From Mariniflexile litorale (GTDB taxonomy: Bacteria > Bacteroidota > Bacteroidia > Flavobacteriales > Flavobacteriaceae): a stretch of 64,000 nt of DNA. Location: the NCBI RefSeq assembly GCF_031128465.2, contig NZ_CP155618.1, positions 1,869,501 to 1,933,500 of the forward strand, read 5' to 3'. Below the pieces are notes generated by a model. That model saw only the letters and a program-made list of their open reading frames with translations, was not told the origin of the DNA and did no database searches. Below are positions 49,320-59,596 of the stretch, piece after piece (position 1 is the first letter of the stretch; the number at the start of each line of letters is the position of its first letter). A program made the position numbers and the translations under genes.

Positions 49320-49395
49320 TGACTCTGTGTCTTTGCAAGTAAAACTTAGTATCTTCGTGTTTCTAGCTTTCAATTAATAAAAATATTCGTAATTC

Positions 49396-50190
49396 GTGGC
49401 AAATACCTCAAACCAGCATCATGTAAAAGCAAAAAAGCATTTAGGACAACATTTCTTAAATGATGAAGATATTGCGCAAAAAATTGCCGATACGCTTACT
49501 TTAGATGGCTATAAAACAGTTTTAGAAATTGGCCCAGGTATGGGCGTACTTACCAAATACTTGCTTAAAAAAGATGTTACTACGCATGTTATTGAAATTG
49601 ACACCGAATCGGTTGCCTATTTAGAAGCTAATTATTTAAATCTAGCATCCAGAATTATTGAAAAAGATTTTTTAAAATACGATTTAAACGAAATATTTAA
49701 AGGCGAACCGTTTGCTATTATTGGCAATTTTCCTTATAATATTTCAACCCAAATTGTTTTTAAAACTTTGGAAATGCGCGATCAAATCCCTGAGTTTTCG
49801 GGCATGTTTCAAAAAGAAGTAGCCGAACGCATTTGCTCAAAAGAAGGTAGTAAAGTGTACGGTATTTTATCAGTGTTGGCACAAGCTTATTACGATGCCG
49901 AATATTTATTTACTGTACCACCAGCGGTGTTTAATCCGCCACCAAAAGTAGAATCGGGTGTGTTGCGACTTACAAGAAAGCCAGATTATTCCTTGCCTTG
50001 TGACGATGCTTTATTTTTCAAAGTAGTTAAAACAGCATTTCAGCAACGAAGAAAAACACTTCGTAACAGTTTAAAAACACTCAACTTAAGTGATAATTTA
50101 AGAGAAGATAGTATATTTGATAAACGTCCGGAACAATTAAATGTGCAGCAGTTTATAGAACTCACACAGTTAATTGAAAAAGATATATAA
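49396..50190 (+). CDS. rsmA: 16S rRNA dimethyladenosine transferase
   Basis: This 264-residue KsgA-type enzyme dimethylates two adjacent adenines in the 16S rRNA 3' hairpin. Motifs are [11 protein letters not shown], the SAM-binding [15 protein letters not shown] (about 41-55), and the catalytic NFPYNIST (about 112-119). The start is GTG at 49396. It overlaps the next frame by 17 bases, suggesting coupled translation with mgtE. Confidence 0.97.
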   Translation: MANTSNQHHVKAKKHLGQHFLNDEDIAQKIADTLTLDGYKTVLEIGPGMGVLTKYLLKKDVTTHVIEIDTESVAYLEANYLNLASRIIEKDFLKYDLNEIFKGEPFAIIGNFPYNISTQIVFKTLEMRDQIPEFSGMFQKEVAERICSKEGSKVYGILSVLAQAYYDAEYLFTVPPAVFNPPPKVESGVLRLTRKPDYSLPCDDALFFKVVKTAFQQRRKTLRNSLKTLNLSDNLREDSIFDKRPEQLNVQQFIELTQLIEKDI

Positions 50191-51574
50191 ACATCGCATT
50201 TTGTCTGAAGAAATAGAAAACATACAATTTGAATTAACCGATGATTTAATCAGTCAGGTAGAACTTCTTATTGAAGCAAGTGATGATAAAGCACTTCAAA
50301 AGCTTTTAAAAGATTTTCACTACGCCGATATTGCCGAAATTTTAGATGAATTAAACTTAGAAGAAGCAGTATATATTATCAAGCTTCTAGACTCTGAAAC
50401 GACTGCCGATATTTTAATGGAGCTCGATGAAGACAATCGAGAAAAGGTATTAAGAAACCTCTCTTCAAAAGAAATTGCTGATGAGATTGGTGAATTAGAT
50501 ACCGATGATGCTGCCGATATTATTTCAGAATTACCCGAATCTCGTAAACGAGAGGTAATCTCGCATATTGAAGACGAGGAACATAAGGCCGAAATTGAAG
50601 AATTACTAGCTTATGATGAAGATACTGCGGGTGGATTGATGGCAAAAGAGCTGGTTAAAGTCTACGAAACATGGACTGTTGCAGGTTGTTTACGCCGTAT
50701 TAGAGGTCAAGCAAAAGAAGTAACCCGAGTACACTCCATTTACGTAGTGGATAAGAAAGATAAACTGGTTGGGCGCCTATCTTTAAAAGATCTTATTGTT
50801 GCCAAAAGCGACCAAAAAATTGCAGAACTTTCCAACTCAAGTGTCGACTATGTTAATGTACATGATGATGCCGAAGACGTTGCTAAAATCATGCAAAAAT
50901 ACGATTTGGAAGCCATTCCAGTAGTAGACGATAATCACATATTATTAGGTAGAATTACTATCGATGACATTGTAGATGTCATGAAAGAAGAAGCCGAAAA
51001 AGACTATCAATTAGCGGCAGGTATTACAGCCGATGTAGAGGCGGATGATAGTATTTGGGAACTCACCAAAGCCCGTTTACCATGGCTATTAATAGGTATG
51101 GTTGGTGGTATTGGCGCAGCAAGTATTATTGAGAGTTTTACCGGCTATATGGGAGATTTTATTATACTATTAAGTTTTGTACCATTAATTCAAGCAACCG
51201 CAGGTAATGTTGGTGTACAATCTTCAGCTATTGTGGTTCAAGGTTTAGCAAACGACAGTATAGATGGAAATGTTTTAAAACGTTTGTTTAAAGAATTTTT
51301 ACTGGGTTTAGTTAATGGACTTGCCATTGCATTAATCGCCATAGTCATCACTCATTTTCTATTTAAAACGCCATACAATGTATCCTTAACCATAGGTTTA
51401 GCATTAATAGCCGTTATCATTATGGCAGCCCTAATTGGAACTTTTGTGCCTATTTTTTTAGACAAGCGAGGTATTGATCCCGCCGTGGCTACAGGGCCAT
51501 TTATAACAACTAGTAACGATGTTTTTGGTATTTTAATGTACTTTTTAATAGCGAAACTTATTTTAGGTTTCTAG
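50174..51574 (+). CDS. mgtE: Magnesium transporter MgtE
   Basis: This 466-residue protein has an N-terminal MgtE helical domain rich in Asp/Glu (about 30-135) and two CBS domains (about 140-265; [16 protein letters not shown] and [15 protein letters not shown]). A C-terminal membrane domain has five helices (about 290-466), including the pore segment [17 protein letters not shown]. It is a magnesium-gated magnesium channel of the inner membrane. No ATG is near; TTG at 50174 or 50201 could be the start. Confidence 0.95.
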   Translation: MKKIYKHRILSEEIENIQFELTDDLISQVELLIEASDDKALQKLLKDFHYADIAEILDELNLEEAVYIIKLLDSETTADILMELDEDNREKVLRNLSSKEIADEIGELDTDDAADIISELPESRKREVISHIEDEEHKAEIEELLAYDEDTAGGLMAKELVKVYETWTVAGCLRRIRGQAKEVTRVHSIYVVDKKDKLVGRLSLKDLIVAKSDQKIAELSNSSVDYVNVHDDAEDVAKIMQKYDLEAIPVVDDNHILLGRITIDDIVDVMKEEAEKDYQLAAGITADVEADDSIWELTKARLPWLLIGMVGGIGAASIIESFTGYMGDFIILLSFVPLIQATAGNVGVQSSAIVVQGLANDSIDGNVLKRLFKEFLLGLVNGLAIALIAIVITHFLFKTPYNVSLTIGLALIAVIIMAALIGTFVPIFLDKRGIDPAVATGPFITTSNDVFGILMYFLIAKLILGF

Positions 51575-51578
51575 AACA

Positions 51579-51734
51579 TTTGGGCGTTACCACAAGGGTC
51601 GGGCTATCCATTACAATCTTTTTAAAACGTCATAGTTGGTAGTGAGCGATGTGGCTTTCTACCAATTATTTACATAAAAGCTAGTTTAGTGTTAGCCAGT
51701 TTTTAAAAAGGATTTCCACTTCTATCCCTAACGC
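51579..51734 (+). repeat. GGGCGTTA...TAACGC intergenic repeat, long copy
   Basis: It begins TTTGGGCGTTACC and contains AAGGGTCGGGCTAT. The end GGATTTCCACTTCTATCCCTAACGC (51710-51734) agrees with the copy at 39976 in its final part. The middle is longer and different (TTTTTAAAACG ... GTTAGCCAG). Nothing else is seen in the rest of the 51575-51910 interval apart from a weak TAAATTTA box near 51795. Confidence 0.8.
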
Positions 51735-51910
51735 AAGCATATCAGTAAAGTTTACTTAGAATTTAATTTTTAGTTTTGTTTGTTTAAAACTTCATAAATT
51801 TACAAGCTAATATTAGTACATGAAACTTCCATAACAAGCTCTCCTCTATCCCCAAGGGAATGATTATATGGAATACTATGTGTCCAATAAAAAATAAGTA
51901 TTAAATACCC

Positions 51911-52846
51911 ATGAAAATCCTTCATCTAGACAGCAATCACAAACTATTAATCAATCAACTTAACAATTTAGGGTTCATCAATCACGAAGACTATTCATCT
52001 TCAAAAGAGGAAATTGAAGCTAAAATTAAAGAGTACGATGGTATTATTTTAAGAAGTCGATTTTCCATAGACAAGCAATTTTTAGATGCTGCTACCAAGT
52101 TAAAATTTATAGGTCGTGTAGGTGCAGGTTTAGAAAATATAGATTGCGATTATGCCGAACAAAAAGGCATCACATTAATAGCAGCGCCAGAAGGTAATAG
52201 AAATGCCGTAGGCGAGCATGCATTAGGTATGTTGCTCTCCCTTTTCAACAAACTAAATAAAGCAGATCACGAAGTACGAACAGGCAAATGGCAGCGTGAA
52301 GCCAACCGAGGCATTGAACTCGATGGTAGAACTGTTGGTATTATTGGATATGGTAATATGGGGAAAGCATTTGCCAAAAAACTTCGAGGGTTCGAGGTTG
52401 AGGTGTTATGTTATGATATTAAAAAAAATGTGGGAGATGCCAATGCAAAACAAGTATCTCTGAAAGAATTTCAAGAGAAGGTTGAGGTTGTTAGTTTGCA
52501 TACGCCACAAACACCTTTAACTTTAAATATGATAGATGCTAATTTTATCAATCAATTTAAAAAACCATTTTGGTTTATAAATACTGCTCGGGGTAAAAGT
52601 GTGGTGACTAAAGATTTGGTTTTTGCTTTAAAATATGGTCAAGTTCTAGGTGCAGGTTTGGATGTGTTAGAATATGAGAAAGCTTCTTTTGAAGATATGT
52701 TTACTTCAACCATGCCTGAACCATTTCAATATTTAATAGCAGCCAAAAATGTATTGTTAACGCCACATGTTGCTGGCTGGACGATTGAAAGCAAAGAAAA
52801 ATTAGCACAAACCATCGTGGATAAGATTAAAACGAATTTTGGTTAA
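51911..52846 (+). CDS. D-2-hydroxyacid dehydrogenase (phosphoglycerate dehydrogenase-like)
   Basis: This 311-residue NAD-dependent enzyme has a split substrate domain and a Rossmann domain with GIIGYGNMGKAFAKKL (about 146-161). The catalytic Arg is in NTARGKSV, the Glu in the DVLEYE region, and the His in LTPHVAGWT. There is no ACT domain, so it is the short form; 3-phosphoglycerate is a possible substrate but is not proven. A decayed second copy of its 3' third lies at 58202-58460. Confidence 0.92.
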   Translation: MKILHLDSNHKLLINQLNNLGFINHEDYSSSKEEIEAKIKEYDGIILRSRFSIDKQFLDAATKLKFIGRVGAGLENIDCDYAEQKGITLIAAPEGNRNAVGEHALGMLLSLFNKLNKADHEVRTGKWQREANRGIELDGRTVGIIGYGNMGKAFAKKLRGFEVEVLCYDIKKNVGDANAKQVSLKEFQEKVEVVSLHTPQTPLTLNMIDANFINQFKKPFWFINTARGKSVVTKDLVFALKYGQVLGAGLDVLEYEKASFEDMFTSTMPEPFQYLIAAKNVLLTPHVAGWTIESKEKLAQTIVDKIKTNFG

Positions 52847-52912
52847 CATTATATGCCCCTTCGTGAAGTTCCAATGTATAATGCGGTGTTAAAAACAAAC
52901 CTTTATTAAAAT

Positions 52913-52952
52913 AGAAATCCCCTAAAGATTTTAATCTTATGGGGATTTCTTT
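52913..52952. terminator. Bidirectional terminator
   Basis: AGAAATCCCC pairs with GGGGATTTCT, with an inner AAGATT/AATCTT stem. It lies between the convergent dehydrogenase and adhesin genes. Confidence 0.75.
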
Positions 52953-52974
52953 AGTATTAAATTACTAATCTGAT

Positions 52975-55900
52975 TTAATTCGATAAAATTATTTTTTTGA
53001 CAATAGTTTTATTTTCTAGAATTATATAGCAAATATACATTCCTGATGGAAGTGTTCTATTTTCATTAAACTTTAGATTGTAATTTTTTAATGAATCCAT
53101 TTTATCATTCATTAATGTTCTTACCAAAACACCTGTAGGAGAATATACTTCTACCCTGATATTTTCACTTTTAGAGCTCTTAAATGAAATATTTACCTCT
53201 CCTTTAGAAGGGTTTGGAAATACTAAGGCTTCAAAAGGAGTGTCTTCTGTAACTGAGGCTACACTTACCAGAGAAGAAGAAGAAGATGCACTAACCGAAG
53301 ATGCTACAATATCACAGATTGAATCTACAAAAAAGGACTTCTCTGTTATACAACCAGTATCTTGGTTTTCTACAAAAACGGTATACGTACCTGCATCACT
53401 AACCGAGATAGGGTTTTGATTAATAGGAAATCCTTCCCAACGTATGAAAGCACCCGTAACATTACTACTTGCTGTTAATTCGGCTGTTAAAAAGTTACAA
53501 TCAATAACCCCATTGTTACTGGCATTTATACTAACGATAGGTTTTGTGTCTTGTTTAGTAACAGTAACAAATGCTTCTGTTATACAACCAGTATCTTGGT
53601 TTTCTACAAAAACGGTATACGTACCTGCATCACTAACCGAGATAGGGTTTTGATTAATAGGAAATCCTTCCCAACGTATGAAAGCACCCGTAACATTACT
53701 ACTTGCTGTTAATTCGGCTGTTAAAAAGTTACAATCAATAACCCCATTGTTACTGGCATTTATACTAACGATAGGTTTTGTGTCTTGTTTAGTAACAGTA
53801 ACAAATGCTTCTGTTATACAACCAGTATCTTGGTTTTCTACAAAAACGGTATACGTACCTGCATCACTAACCGAGATAGGGTTTTGATTAATAGGAAATC
53901 CTTCCCAACGGATGAAGGCACCCGTAACATTACTACTTGCTGTTAATTCGGCTGTTAAAAAGTTACAATCAATAACCCCATTGTTACTAGCATTTATACT
54001 AACGATAGGTTTTGTGTCTTGTTTAGTAACAGTAACAAATGCTTCTGTTATACAACCAGTATCTTGGTTTTCTACAAAAACGGTATACGTACCTGCATCA
54101 CTAACCGAGATAGGGTTTTGATTAATAGGAAATCCTTCCCAACGGATGAAGGCACCCGTAACATTACTACTTGCTGTTAATTCGGCTGTTAAAAAGTTAC
54201 AATCAATAACCCCATTGTTACTAGCATTTATACTAACGATAGGTTTTGTGTTTTGTTTAGTAACAGTAACAAACGCTTCTGTTATACAACCAGTATCTTG
54301 GTTTTCTACAAAAACGGTATACGTACCTGCATCACTAACCGAGATAGGGTTCTGATTAATAGGAAATCCTTCCCAACGGATGAAGGCACCCGTAACATTA
54401 CTACTTGCTGTTAATTCGGCTGTTAAAAAGTTACAATCAATAACCCCATTGTTACTGGCATTTATACTAACGATAGGTTTTGTGTCTTCTTTGGTAACCT
54501 GTGCAATGGAAGTACTAGTACAACCACCAGTTGCTGAAGTAACGGTTACTGTATAGTCTCCCTCTGTATTTACTGTTATATTTTGTTGATTTGAGGCAAA
54601 ACCATTAGGTCCTGTCCAACTGTAAGTCACGTTGGGAGTTGTAGTGTTTGCTGTAATCTGTACTTGTTCAGTTGCACAATTAATAATTCCAGATACACTA
54701 GTTTCTACTTGAATATCTTCCAGTATTACAGTGTTCTTTACTTCTATATTATCTAAATAATAGATTTCTGTTGGATCCGTCGTGGTAGAACGCGCTAAAA
54801 TCTGTAAAGTTGTTCCATTTAAATTTTCTGCCGAAACCGTAATAGCGCCTTCGTTTCCATTAATAGAAGCTAAGCTTTCGCTAAATAGGGTTTCTGTTTG
54901 ACCATTGAGTTTATAATATAATCTTAGATAATCTAAGCTGCTTCCGCTGTTCTCCATGGCACCAGAACTACTAATATCAGCAGAAATGGTTATTTTAGTT
55001 AAATTTTCAATATTTATAATTCCAGAGGACCATACTCCCTGATTACCAGATCCAGTATCACTGATTAAAAATTTATTAGAATCCACTTCAAACTTACCAC
55101 TCCCGCTTGCGTTTGCTGAGGTCCAAGCAGTTGACCCAGTATCCACTTTTGTTCCATTTGAAAGATTTGAAAAGTCTTCTAACCAAACTATAGATTCAGT
55201 TTCTCCAGTGACGTAACTTACTGCAACTGTAGTTGAATTAGTGCATGTAGAATTCGTTACTGTTAAAGTATAATTACCCGCAGTACTGACCATAATATTT
55301 TGATCTGAACTGGTAAAACCATTCGGTCCACTCCAACTATAACTAGCTCCTGCTATTGAAGATGATCCGTTGATAGTGACTTGTGAATTAGCACAAGAAA
55401 GAGTACCAACAACTTCCGCAGTGGCTACAATATTAGCAGCACCTGTCCCCGTTACTTTTATATTATCAAAAAAATAGAATTCGCTATCTCCTGTGCTTTT
55501 AGTTCTAATGATAATTTGAACAGTATTTCCATTAAATAAAGGAGAAGCATAGTTTTTTAATGAAAATGCGCCGTCTCCATCTTCATTGGCAAACATAATT
55601 TCATTTCCAGTGCCTATCTTATAATACACTCTAAAATAATCCTCTCCACTATCTAGTGAACCAATTCCTTCTGCATCCAATGAAATTTGAACATCTGTTA
55701 ATGAAGAAATATCAATAATTTCAGAAGACCATAACCCTATGCCAACAGAAGAGTCTAGACTGGATCCATTGGCAACAAATTTATTATCAATAACTTCCAT
55801 TAAACCATTTTGTATCCCAGAAGCATCAATACTCCAAGCAGTTGCTCCTGTATCTACTTTTGTTCCATTAGCAAGATCATTGAAGGTTTCCAACCAAACG

Positions 55901-57951
55901 GTTTGATTAGTACCTCCTGTTGAAGAAGTATTTACAGTAACTGTAGTAGAATTAGTGCATATAGAATTCGTTACTGTTAAAGTATAATTACCCGCCGTGC
56001 TTACCATAATATTTTGATCTGAACTGGTATAACCATTCGGTCCACTCCAACTATAAGTAACACCTGCTATTGAAGATGATCCGTTGATGGTGACTTGTGA
56101 ATTAGCACAAGAAAGAGTACCAACAACTTCCGCAGTGGCTACAATATTAGCAGCACCTGTCCCCGTTACTTTTATATTATCAAAAAAATAGAATTCGCTA
56201 TCTCCTGTGCTTTTAGTTCTAATGATAATTTGAACAGTATTTCCATTAAATAAAGGAGAAGCATAGTTTTTTAATGAAAATGCGCCGTCTCCATCTTCAT
56301 TGGCAAACATAATTTCATTTCCAGTGCCTATCTTATAATACACTCTAAAATAATCCTCTCCACTATCTAGTGAACCAATTCCTTCTGCATCCAATGAAAT
56401 TTGAACATCTGTTAATGAAGAAATATCAATAATTTCAGAAGACCATAACCCTATGCCAACAGAAGAGTCTAGACTGGATCCATTGGCAACAAATTTATTA
56501 TCAATAACTTCCATTAAACCATTTTGTATCCCAGAAGCATCAATACTCCAAGCAGTTGCTCCTGTATCTACTTTTGTTCCATTAGCAAGATCATTGAAGT
56601 TTTCAAGCCAAACGGTTTGATTAGCACCTCCTGATGAAGAAGCAACTACTACAGAAGTAGTACCACTGCATCCTGAACTATTAGTTATTGTAAGTGTATA
56701 AGTTCCAGCGGTATTTACCGTTATATCTTGGGTATTTGCGCTAAATGCATTAGGCCCTGTCCAAAGGTAGGATACATTACTAACTGAAGATCCTCCTCTT
56801 ATGATTACATTAGAACCACCACAAGACAAAGCTCCTTCAACAACAGCAGTTGCTACGATACTTCCTGTTCCCGTAGCTGAACTGGTAACTTTAACGTCAT
56901 CTAAAAAGTATTTTTCATCAGAGGCAGAGTTTTTGAATCTAACAATGACTTGCAGTGTTTGACCATTTAATTCAGAAGAACTGGCTAAAGCATTACCAAC
57001 ACCAGTTGATGTACTTCCTAATCCGGAAGTATCAGTAAAAAAGGTCTGTTCTGCACCCCCATTTAAAATATAAGCGACTTTTATAAAATCTTCGCTTTCA
57101 AAACTACTACTCGTTTCGCTCCTTAACAAGGCTGATATTTTAACATTAGGCTGACATGAAATATTAATAACTCCTGACTTCCATATCCCTTCATTTGTTG
57201 AATTAAAAGAAGCTTTGAGTTCATTGTTTTGAACTGAAAAAGTTCCTGCAGCTGAATTTTGTAAAGACCAACTAGTTACTCCAGTGTCATTTGTAGTCCC
57301 GTTACTAAGACTAAAATTTTCATACCATATGGTGTTTCCTGCGGCTAATCCAGAAAGCTTAACATCATCCAGAAAATATTTTTCATCAGAGGCCGAGTTT
57401 TTGAATCTAACAATAATTTGCAAGGTTTGACCATTAATTTGAGTAGCAGTTGCAGTGGCATTACCAACTCCAGTTGATGTACTTCCCAATCCAGAAGTAT
57501 CTGTGAAAAAGGTTTGTTCCGACCCTCCATTTAAAATGTAAGCGACTTTTATAAAATCTTCGCTTTCAAAACTACTACTCGTTTCGCTTCTTAACAATGC
57601 AGAAATGCTCACATTGGACCACGAAGAAATATCAATAACTCCTGATTTCCAAATGCCTTCATTTGTTGAATTAAAAGAAACTTTGAGTTCATTGTTTTGA
57701 ACTGAAAAAGTTCCTGCAGCTGAATTTTGTAAAGACCAACTGGTCGATCCAGTATCATTTGTAGTCCCGTTGTTAAGACTGAAATCCTCCAACCATATTA
57801 CACTATCGGTTGTATAGGTCCATCCCATAAAGTTTGTACTATTAATAATGGGATCATCTGAGTTGGCTGATGCTGGTGTTATGTTGCATAACATTAGCAA
57901 TAGCATTGCGAGAGGTTTAAAAACCTCTTTCTTCAAGTAAAATTTAATCAT
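52975..57951 (-). CDS. Giant repetitive adhesin with type IX sorting domain
   Basis: This 1658-residue protein has a signal peptide (to about residue 29). Five related jelly-roll-like units of about 150 residues follow (VWLEDFS...DTGSTSWSLQNSAAGTF ... YFLDDVKLSG). Units from the second onward are followed by PKD/Ig-like domains (SYSWSGPNG, TVNTAGTYTLTITNSSG). Next come five almost identical 78-residue Ig-like repeats (DTKPIVSINASNNGVID ... GCITEAFVTVTKQ). The C-terminus is a type IX sorting domain (LVFPNPSKGEVNISFKS ... SGMYICYIILEN ... KIILSN). It is surface adhesin-like, perhaps for biofilm or gliding. The ligand is unknown. Confidence 0.92.
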   Translation of the reverse strand: MIKFYLKKEVFKPLAMLLLMLCNITPASANSDDPIINSTNFMGWTYTTDSVIWLEDFSLNNGTTNDTGSTSWSLQNSAAGTFSVQNNELKVSFNSTNEGIWKSGVIDISSWSNVSISALLRSETSSSFESEDFIKVAYILNGGSEQTFFTDTSGLGSTSTGVGNATATATQINGQTLQIIVRFKNSASDEKYFLDDVKLSGLAAGNTIWYENFSLSNGTTNDTGVTSWSLQNSAAGTFSVQNNELKASFNSTNEGIWKSGVINISCQPNVKISALLRSETSSSFESEDFIKVAYILNGGAEQTFFTDTSGLGSTSTGVGNALASSSELNGQTLQVIVRFKNSASDEKYFLDDVKVTSSATGTGSIVATAVVEGALSCGGSNVIIRGGSSVSNVSYLWTGPNAFSANTQDITVNTAGTYTLTITNSSGCSGTTSVVVASSSGGANQTVWLENFNDLANGTKVDTGATAWSIDASGIQNGLMEVIDNKFVANGSSLDSSVGIGLWSSEIIDISSLTDVQISLDAEGIGSLDSGEDYFRVYYKIGTGNEIMFANEDGDGAFSLKNYASPLFNGNTVQIIIRTKSTGDSEFYFFDNIKVTGTGAANIVATAEVVGTLSCANSQVTINGSSSIAGVTYSWSGPNGYTSSDQNIMVSTAGNYTLTVTNSICTNSTTVTVNTSSTGGTNQTVWLETFNDLANGTKVDTGATAWSIDASGIQNGLMEVIDNKFVANGSSLDSSVGIGLWSSEIIDISSLTDVQISLDAEGIGSLDSGEDYFRVYYKIGTGNEIMFANEDGDGAFSLKNYASPLFNGNTVQIIIRTKSTGDSEFYFFDNIKVTGTGAANIVATAEVVGTLSCANSQVTINGSSSIAGASYSWSGPNGFTSSDQNIMVSTAGNYTLTVTNSTCTNSTTVAVSYVTGETESIVWLEDFSNLSNGTKVDTGSTAWTSANASGSGKFEVDSNKFLISDTGSGNQGVWSSGIINIENLTKITISADISSSGAMENSGSSLDYLRLYYKLNGQTETLFSESLASINGNEGAITVSAENLNGTTLQILARSTTTDPTEIYYLDNIEVKNTVILEDIQVETSVSGIINCATEQVQITANTTTPNVTYSWTGPNGFASNQQNITVNTEGDYTVTVTSATGGCTSTSIAQVTKEDTKPIVSINASNNGVIDCNFLTAELTASSNVTGAFIRWEGFPINQNPISVSDAGTYTVFVENQDTGCITEAFVTVTKQNTKPIVSINASNNGVIDCNFLTAELTASSNVTGAFIRWEGFPINQNPISVSDAGTYTVFVENQDTGCITEAFVTVTKQDTKPIVSINASNNGVIDCNFLTAELTASSNVTGAFIRWEGFPINQNPISVSDAGTYTVFVENQDTGCITEAFVTVTKQDTKPIVSINASNNGVIDCNFLTAELTASSNVTGAFIRWEGFPINQNPISVSDAGTYTVFVENQDTGCITEAFVTVTKQDTKPIVSINASNNGVIDCNFLTAELTASSNVTGAFIRWEGFPINQNPISVSDAGTYTVFVENQDTGCITEKSFFVDSICDIVASSVSASSSSSLVSVASVTEDTPFEALVFPNPSKGEVNISFKSSKSENIRVEVYSPTGVLVRTLMNDKMDSLKNYNLKFNENRTLPSGMYICYIILENKTIVKKIILSN
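53342..54486 (-). repeat. Five tandem 234-bp repeats in the adhesin gene
   Basis: The period is 234 bp (78 codons). Copies differ by only a few bases, for example TGTATCC/TGTGTTT-type single changes. The five copies give almost the same protein sequence. Confidence 0.97.
55217..56640 (-). repeat. Two tandem 714-bp repeats in the adhesin gene
   Basis: The copies are offset by 714 bp (for example GAATTAGTGCAT at 55235 and 55949). A stretch of over 500 bp inside them looks identical by eye, giving the same protein sequence for about 180 residues. Confidence 0.9.
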
Positions 57952-58201
57952 AGGTTAAGTTATTTAATTAGACCAATGAGGGATAAAGGGTGTTTTTCTA
58001 TTATTTTCTTAATGATTCTAGAATATTTTGAGACAAATATTTTTATCACAACTATCCGAAAATTCATAAGCTAAAAATAGCTTGAGAGACCCTTGTTTTT
58101 GGTTTGCGCGCTAAAATACAAATAAACTTTTACTTCGTCAAAATTATTTATTTTGTTCTATGTTAGGTGCTTACGTGCTGTTCCGAAACACATCATAGTA
58201 A

Positions 58202-58460
58202 CAATGTAGTAGTGGATATAAAACCTGTGGTCACTTTGTAGTCTTCGTTTTCTGCTATGGAAATTGTAATTATGGGAGCTATTAATTTAGAGGAAAAGCA
58301 TCCTTTTTTAAATTTATTTTCTTTACAATTGCCAGAAGCATTTCAATATTTAATGCATCCTGAAAATGCTTTATGAACACTTCATGTTGCTGGGTAGACT
58401 AATGAAGGTTAAAAAATAGGACCACCCATTGTAAATAAGATTAAACCAAATTTTTGTTAA
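58202..58460 (+). pseudogene. Decayed 3' part of a 2-hydroxyacid dehydrogenase gene
   Basis: One frame reads VVT, stop, SSFSAMEIVIMGAINLE, LPEAFQYLMHPENAL, stop, TLHVAG, stop, KIGPPIVNKIKPNFC and stop. It aligns throughout with the intact gene at 51911 (VVTKDLVFA, VLGAGLDVLE, MPEPFQYLIAAKNVLLTPHVAG, IVDKIKTNFG). Several in-frame stops show it is dead. The rest of the interval 57952-58201 shows only a weak stem (AAGCTA/TAGCTT near 58070). Confidence 0.85.
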
Positions 58461-58469
58461 ATTTATAGA

Positions 58470-58877
58470 ATGAAGAAAACCATTCTTGTTTTTTCGCTTT
58501 TAATTTTGGCGCTATTTCTATTATTTCAAGTTAGTACCTATTCCATTAATTCGGGTAGCATAAAAATAGAATTTGGCATTGCTCTAATTGCTATAGTTTT
58601 TTTTATAATTGGTATTTACATCAATAAAAGAAGTCTTCATAAACCCATAGATTGTTCTGAAATCAATCGCAAAAAAATTGAAGACTTAGAAATTACAGCG
58701 CGAGAATACGAGGTACTTCAAGGTATTTCGGAAGGCTTATCAAACAAAGAAATTGCAGATAAATTATTTCTATCCGAAAGCACCATTAAAACCTATGTTT
58801 CTAATTTACTTGTTAAGCTGAATGCTAAACGTAGAACCCAAGCTTTACAAATAGCTAAAAATCTTCAAATTATATAA
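58470..58877 (+). CDS. Membrane-anchored LuxR-type HTH regulator
   Basis: This 135-residue protein has two N-terminal membrane helices (LVFSLLILALFLLFQV; IALIAIVFFIIGIYI) and a C-terminal LuxR/GerE DNA-binding domain from about residue 72. That domain reads TAREYEVLQGISEGLSNKEI, ADKLFLSESTIKTYVSNLL and KLNAKRRTQAL. There is no receiver domain, so the signal input is unknown. It precedes the DUF4199 gene by about 110 bases and may regulate it. Confidence 0.9.
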   Translation: MKKTILVFSLLILALFLLFQVSTYSINSGSIKIEFGIALIAIVFFIIGIYINKRSLHKPIDCSEINRKKIEDLEITAREYEVLQGISEGLSNKEIADKLFLSESTIKTYVSNLLVKLNAKRRTQALQIAKNLQII

Positions 58878-58985
58878 AACTTCTTTATTTTATATAAAAA
58901 CAAATGTGTTTTGGTACTTTAGTATGACTTTATAAACACACGCCTTAGCTAATTTTGAATTGTTGAAATTTAAAAACATACTATC

Positions 58986-59492
58986 ATGAAAAGCACAGTT
59001 ATTAAATATGGCATGTTCGGGTTGTTAACAGGTATTGTTATTTTTTTGGCAGCCATTTTATTAGGAAAAGAAATGAGTTATTCTACCCAAGAAATTCTTG
59101 GTTATGTCTCAATGGCGGCTTGTTTATCCTTTGTGTTTTTTGGTATCAAACATTATAGAGATCAAGTAAATAATGGTGTTGTTAGTTTTAGAAAAGCTTT
59201 AGTTATTGGAGTGCTTATTTCCATTTTGGTTGGTGTGGGAGTTGGTATTGCCGATTATATTTACACAACGGTAATTAACCCAGATTTTGCTTCAGAGTAT
59301 TTAGAAACCACTTTAAAAACTATGAAAAGCAACTTGACAGCAGAAGAATTTAAGGTTAAAAAAGTAGAACTCACTAAGCAAATGACAGATTATGGTGGTT
59401 CTGGGTTCATGGCCTTTTTAATGTTTTTCACTGTGGTTCTTATAGGATTTGTTATATCTTTAGTATCAGGATTAATACTTCAACGTAAATAA
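58986..59492 (+). CDS. DUF4199 membrane protein
   Basis: This 168-residue protein has four membrane helices (about 8-25, 36-52, 68-90, 140-162). A soluble loop between the third and fourth is rich in Lys/Thr (LETTLKTMKSNLTAEEFKVK). This matches the DUF4199 layout of Bacteroidota. Its function is unknown. A LuxR-type membrane regulator gene directly upstream is a common companion. Confidence 0.88.
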   Translation: MKSTVIKYGMFGLLTGIVIFLAAILLGKEMSYSTQEILGYVSMAACLSFVFFGIKHYRDQVNNGVVSFRKALVIGVLISILVGVGVGIADYIYTTVINPDFASEYLETTLKTMKSNLTAEEFKVKKVELTKQMTDYGGSGFMAFLMFFTVVLIGFVISLVSGLILQRK

Positions 59493-59596
59493 ATACTAGG
59501 TGTAATAGGCTAATTCAGATGAAGATTACATCAATCAACATCAAAAGAACGATAAGAACGCTCTAAGAAGTTGAGATAATTTATAAATAAAAACAG

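Noticed and set aside
53444-54355. Four identical 69-residue plus-strand frames
   Set aside because: They are antisense reflections of the 234-bp repeats in the adhesin gene.
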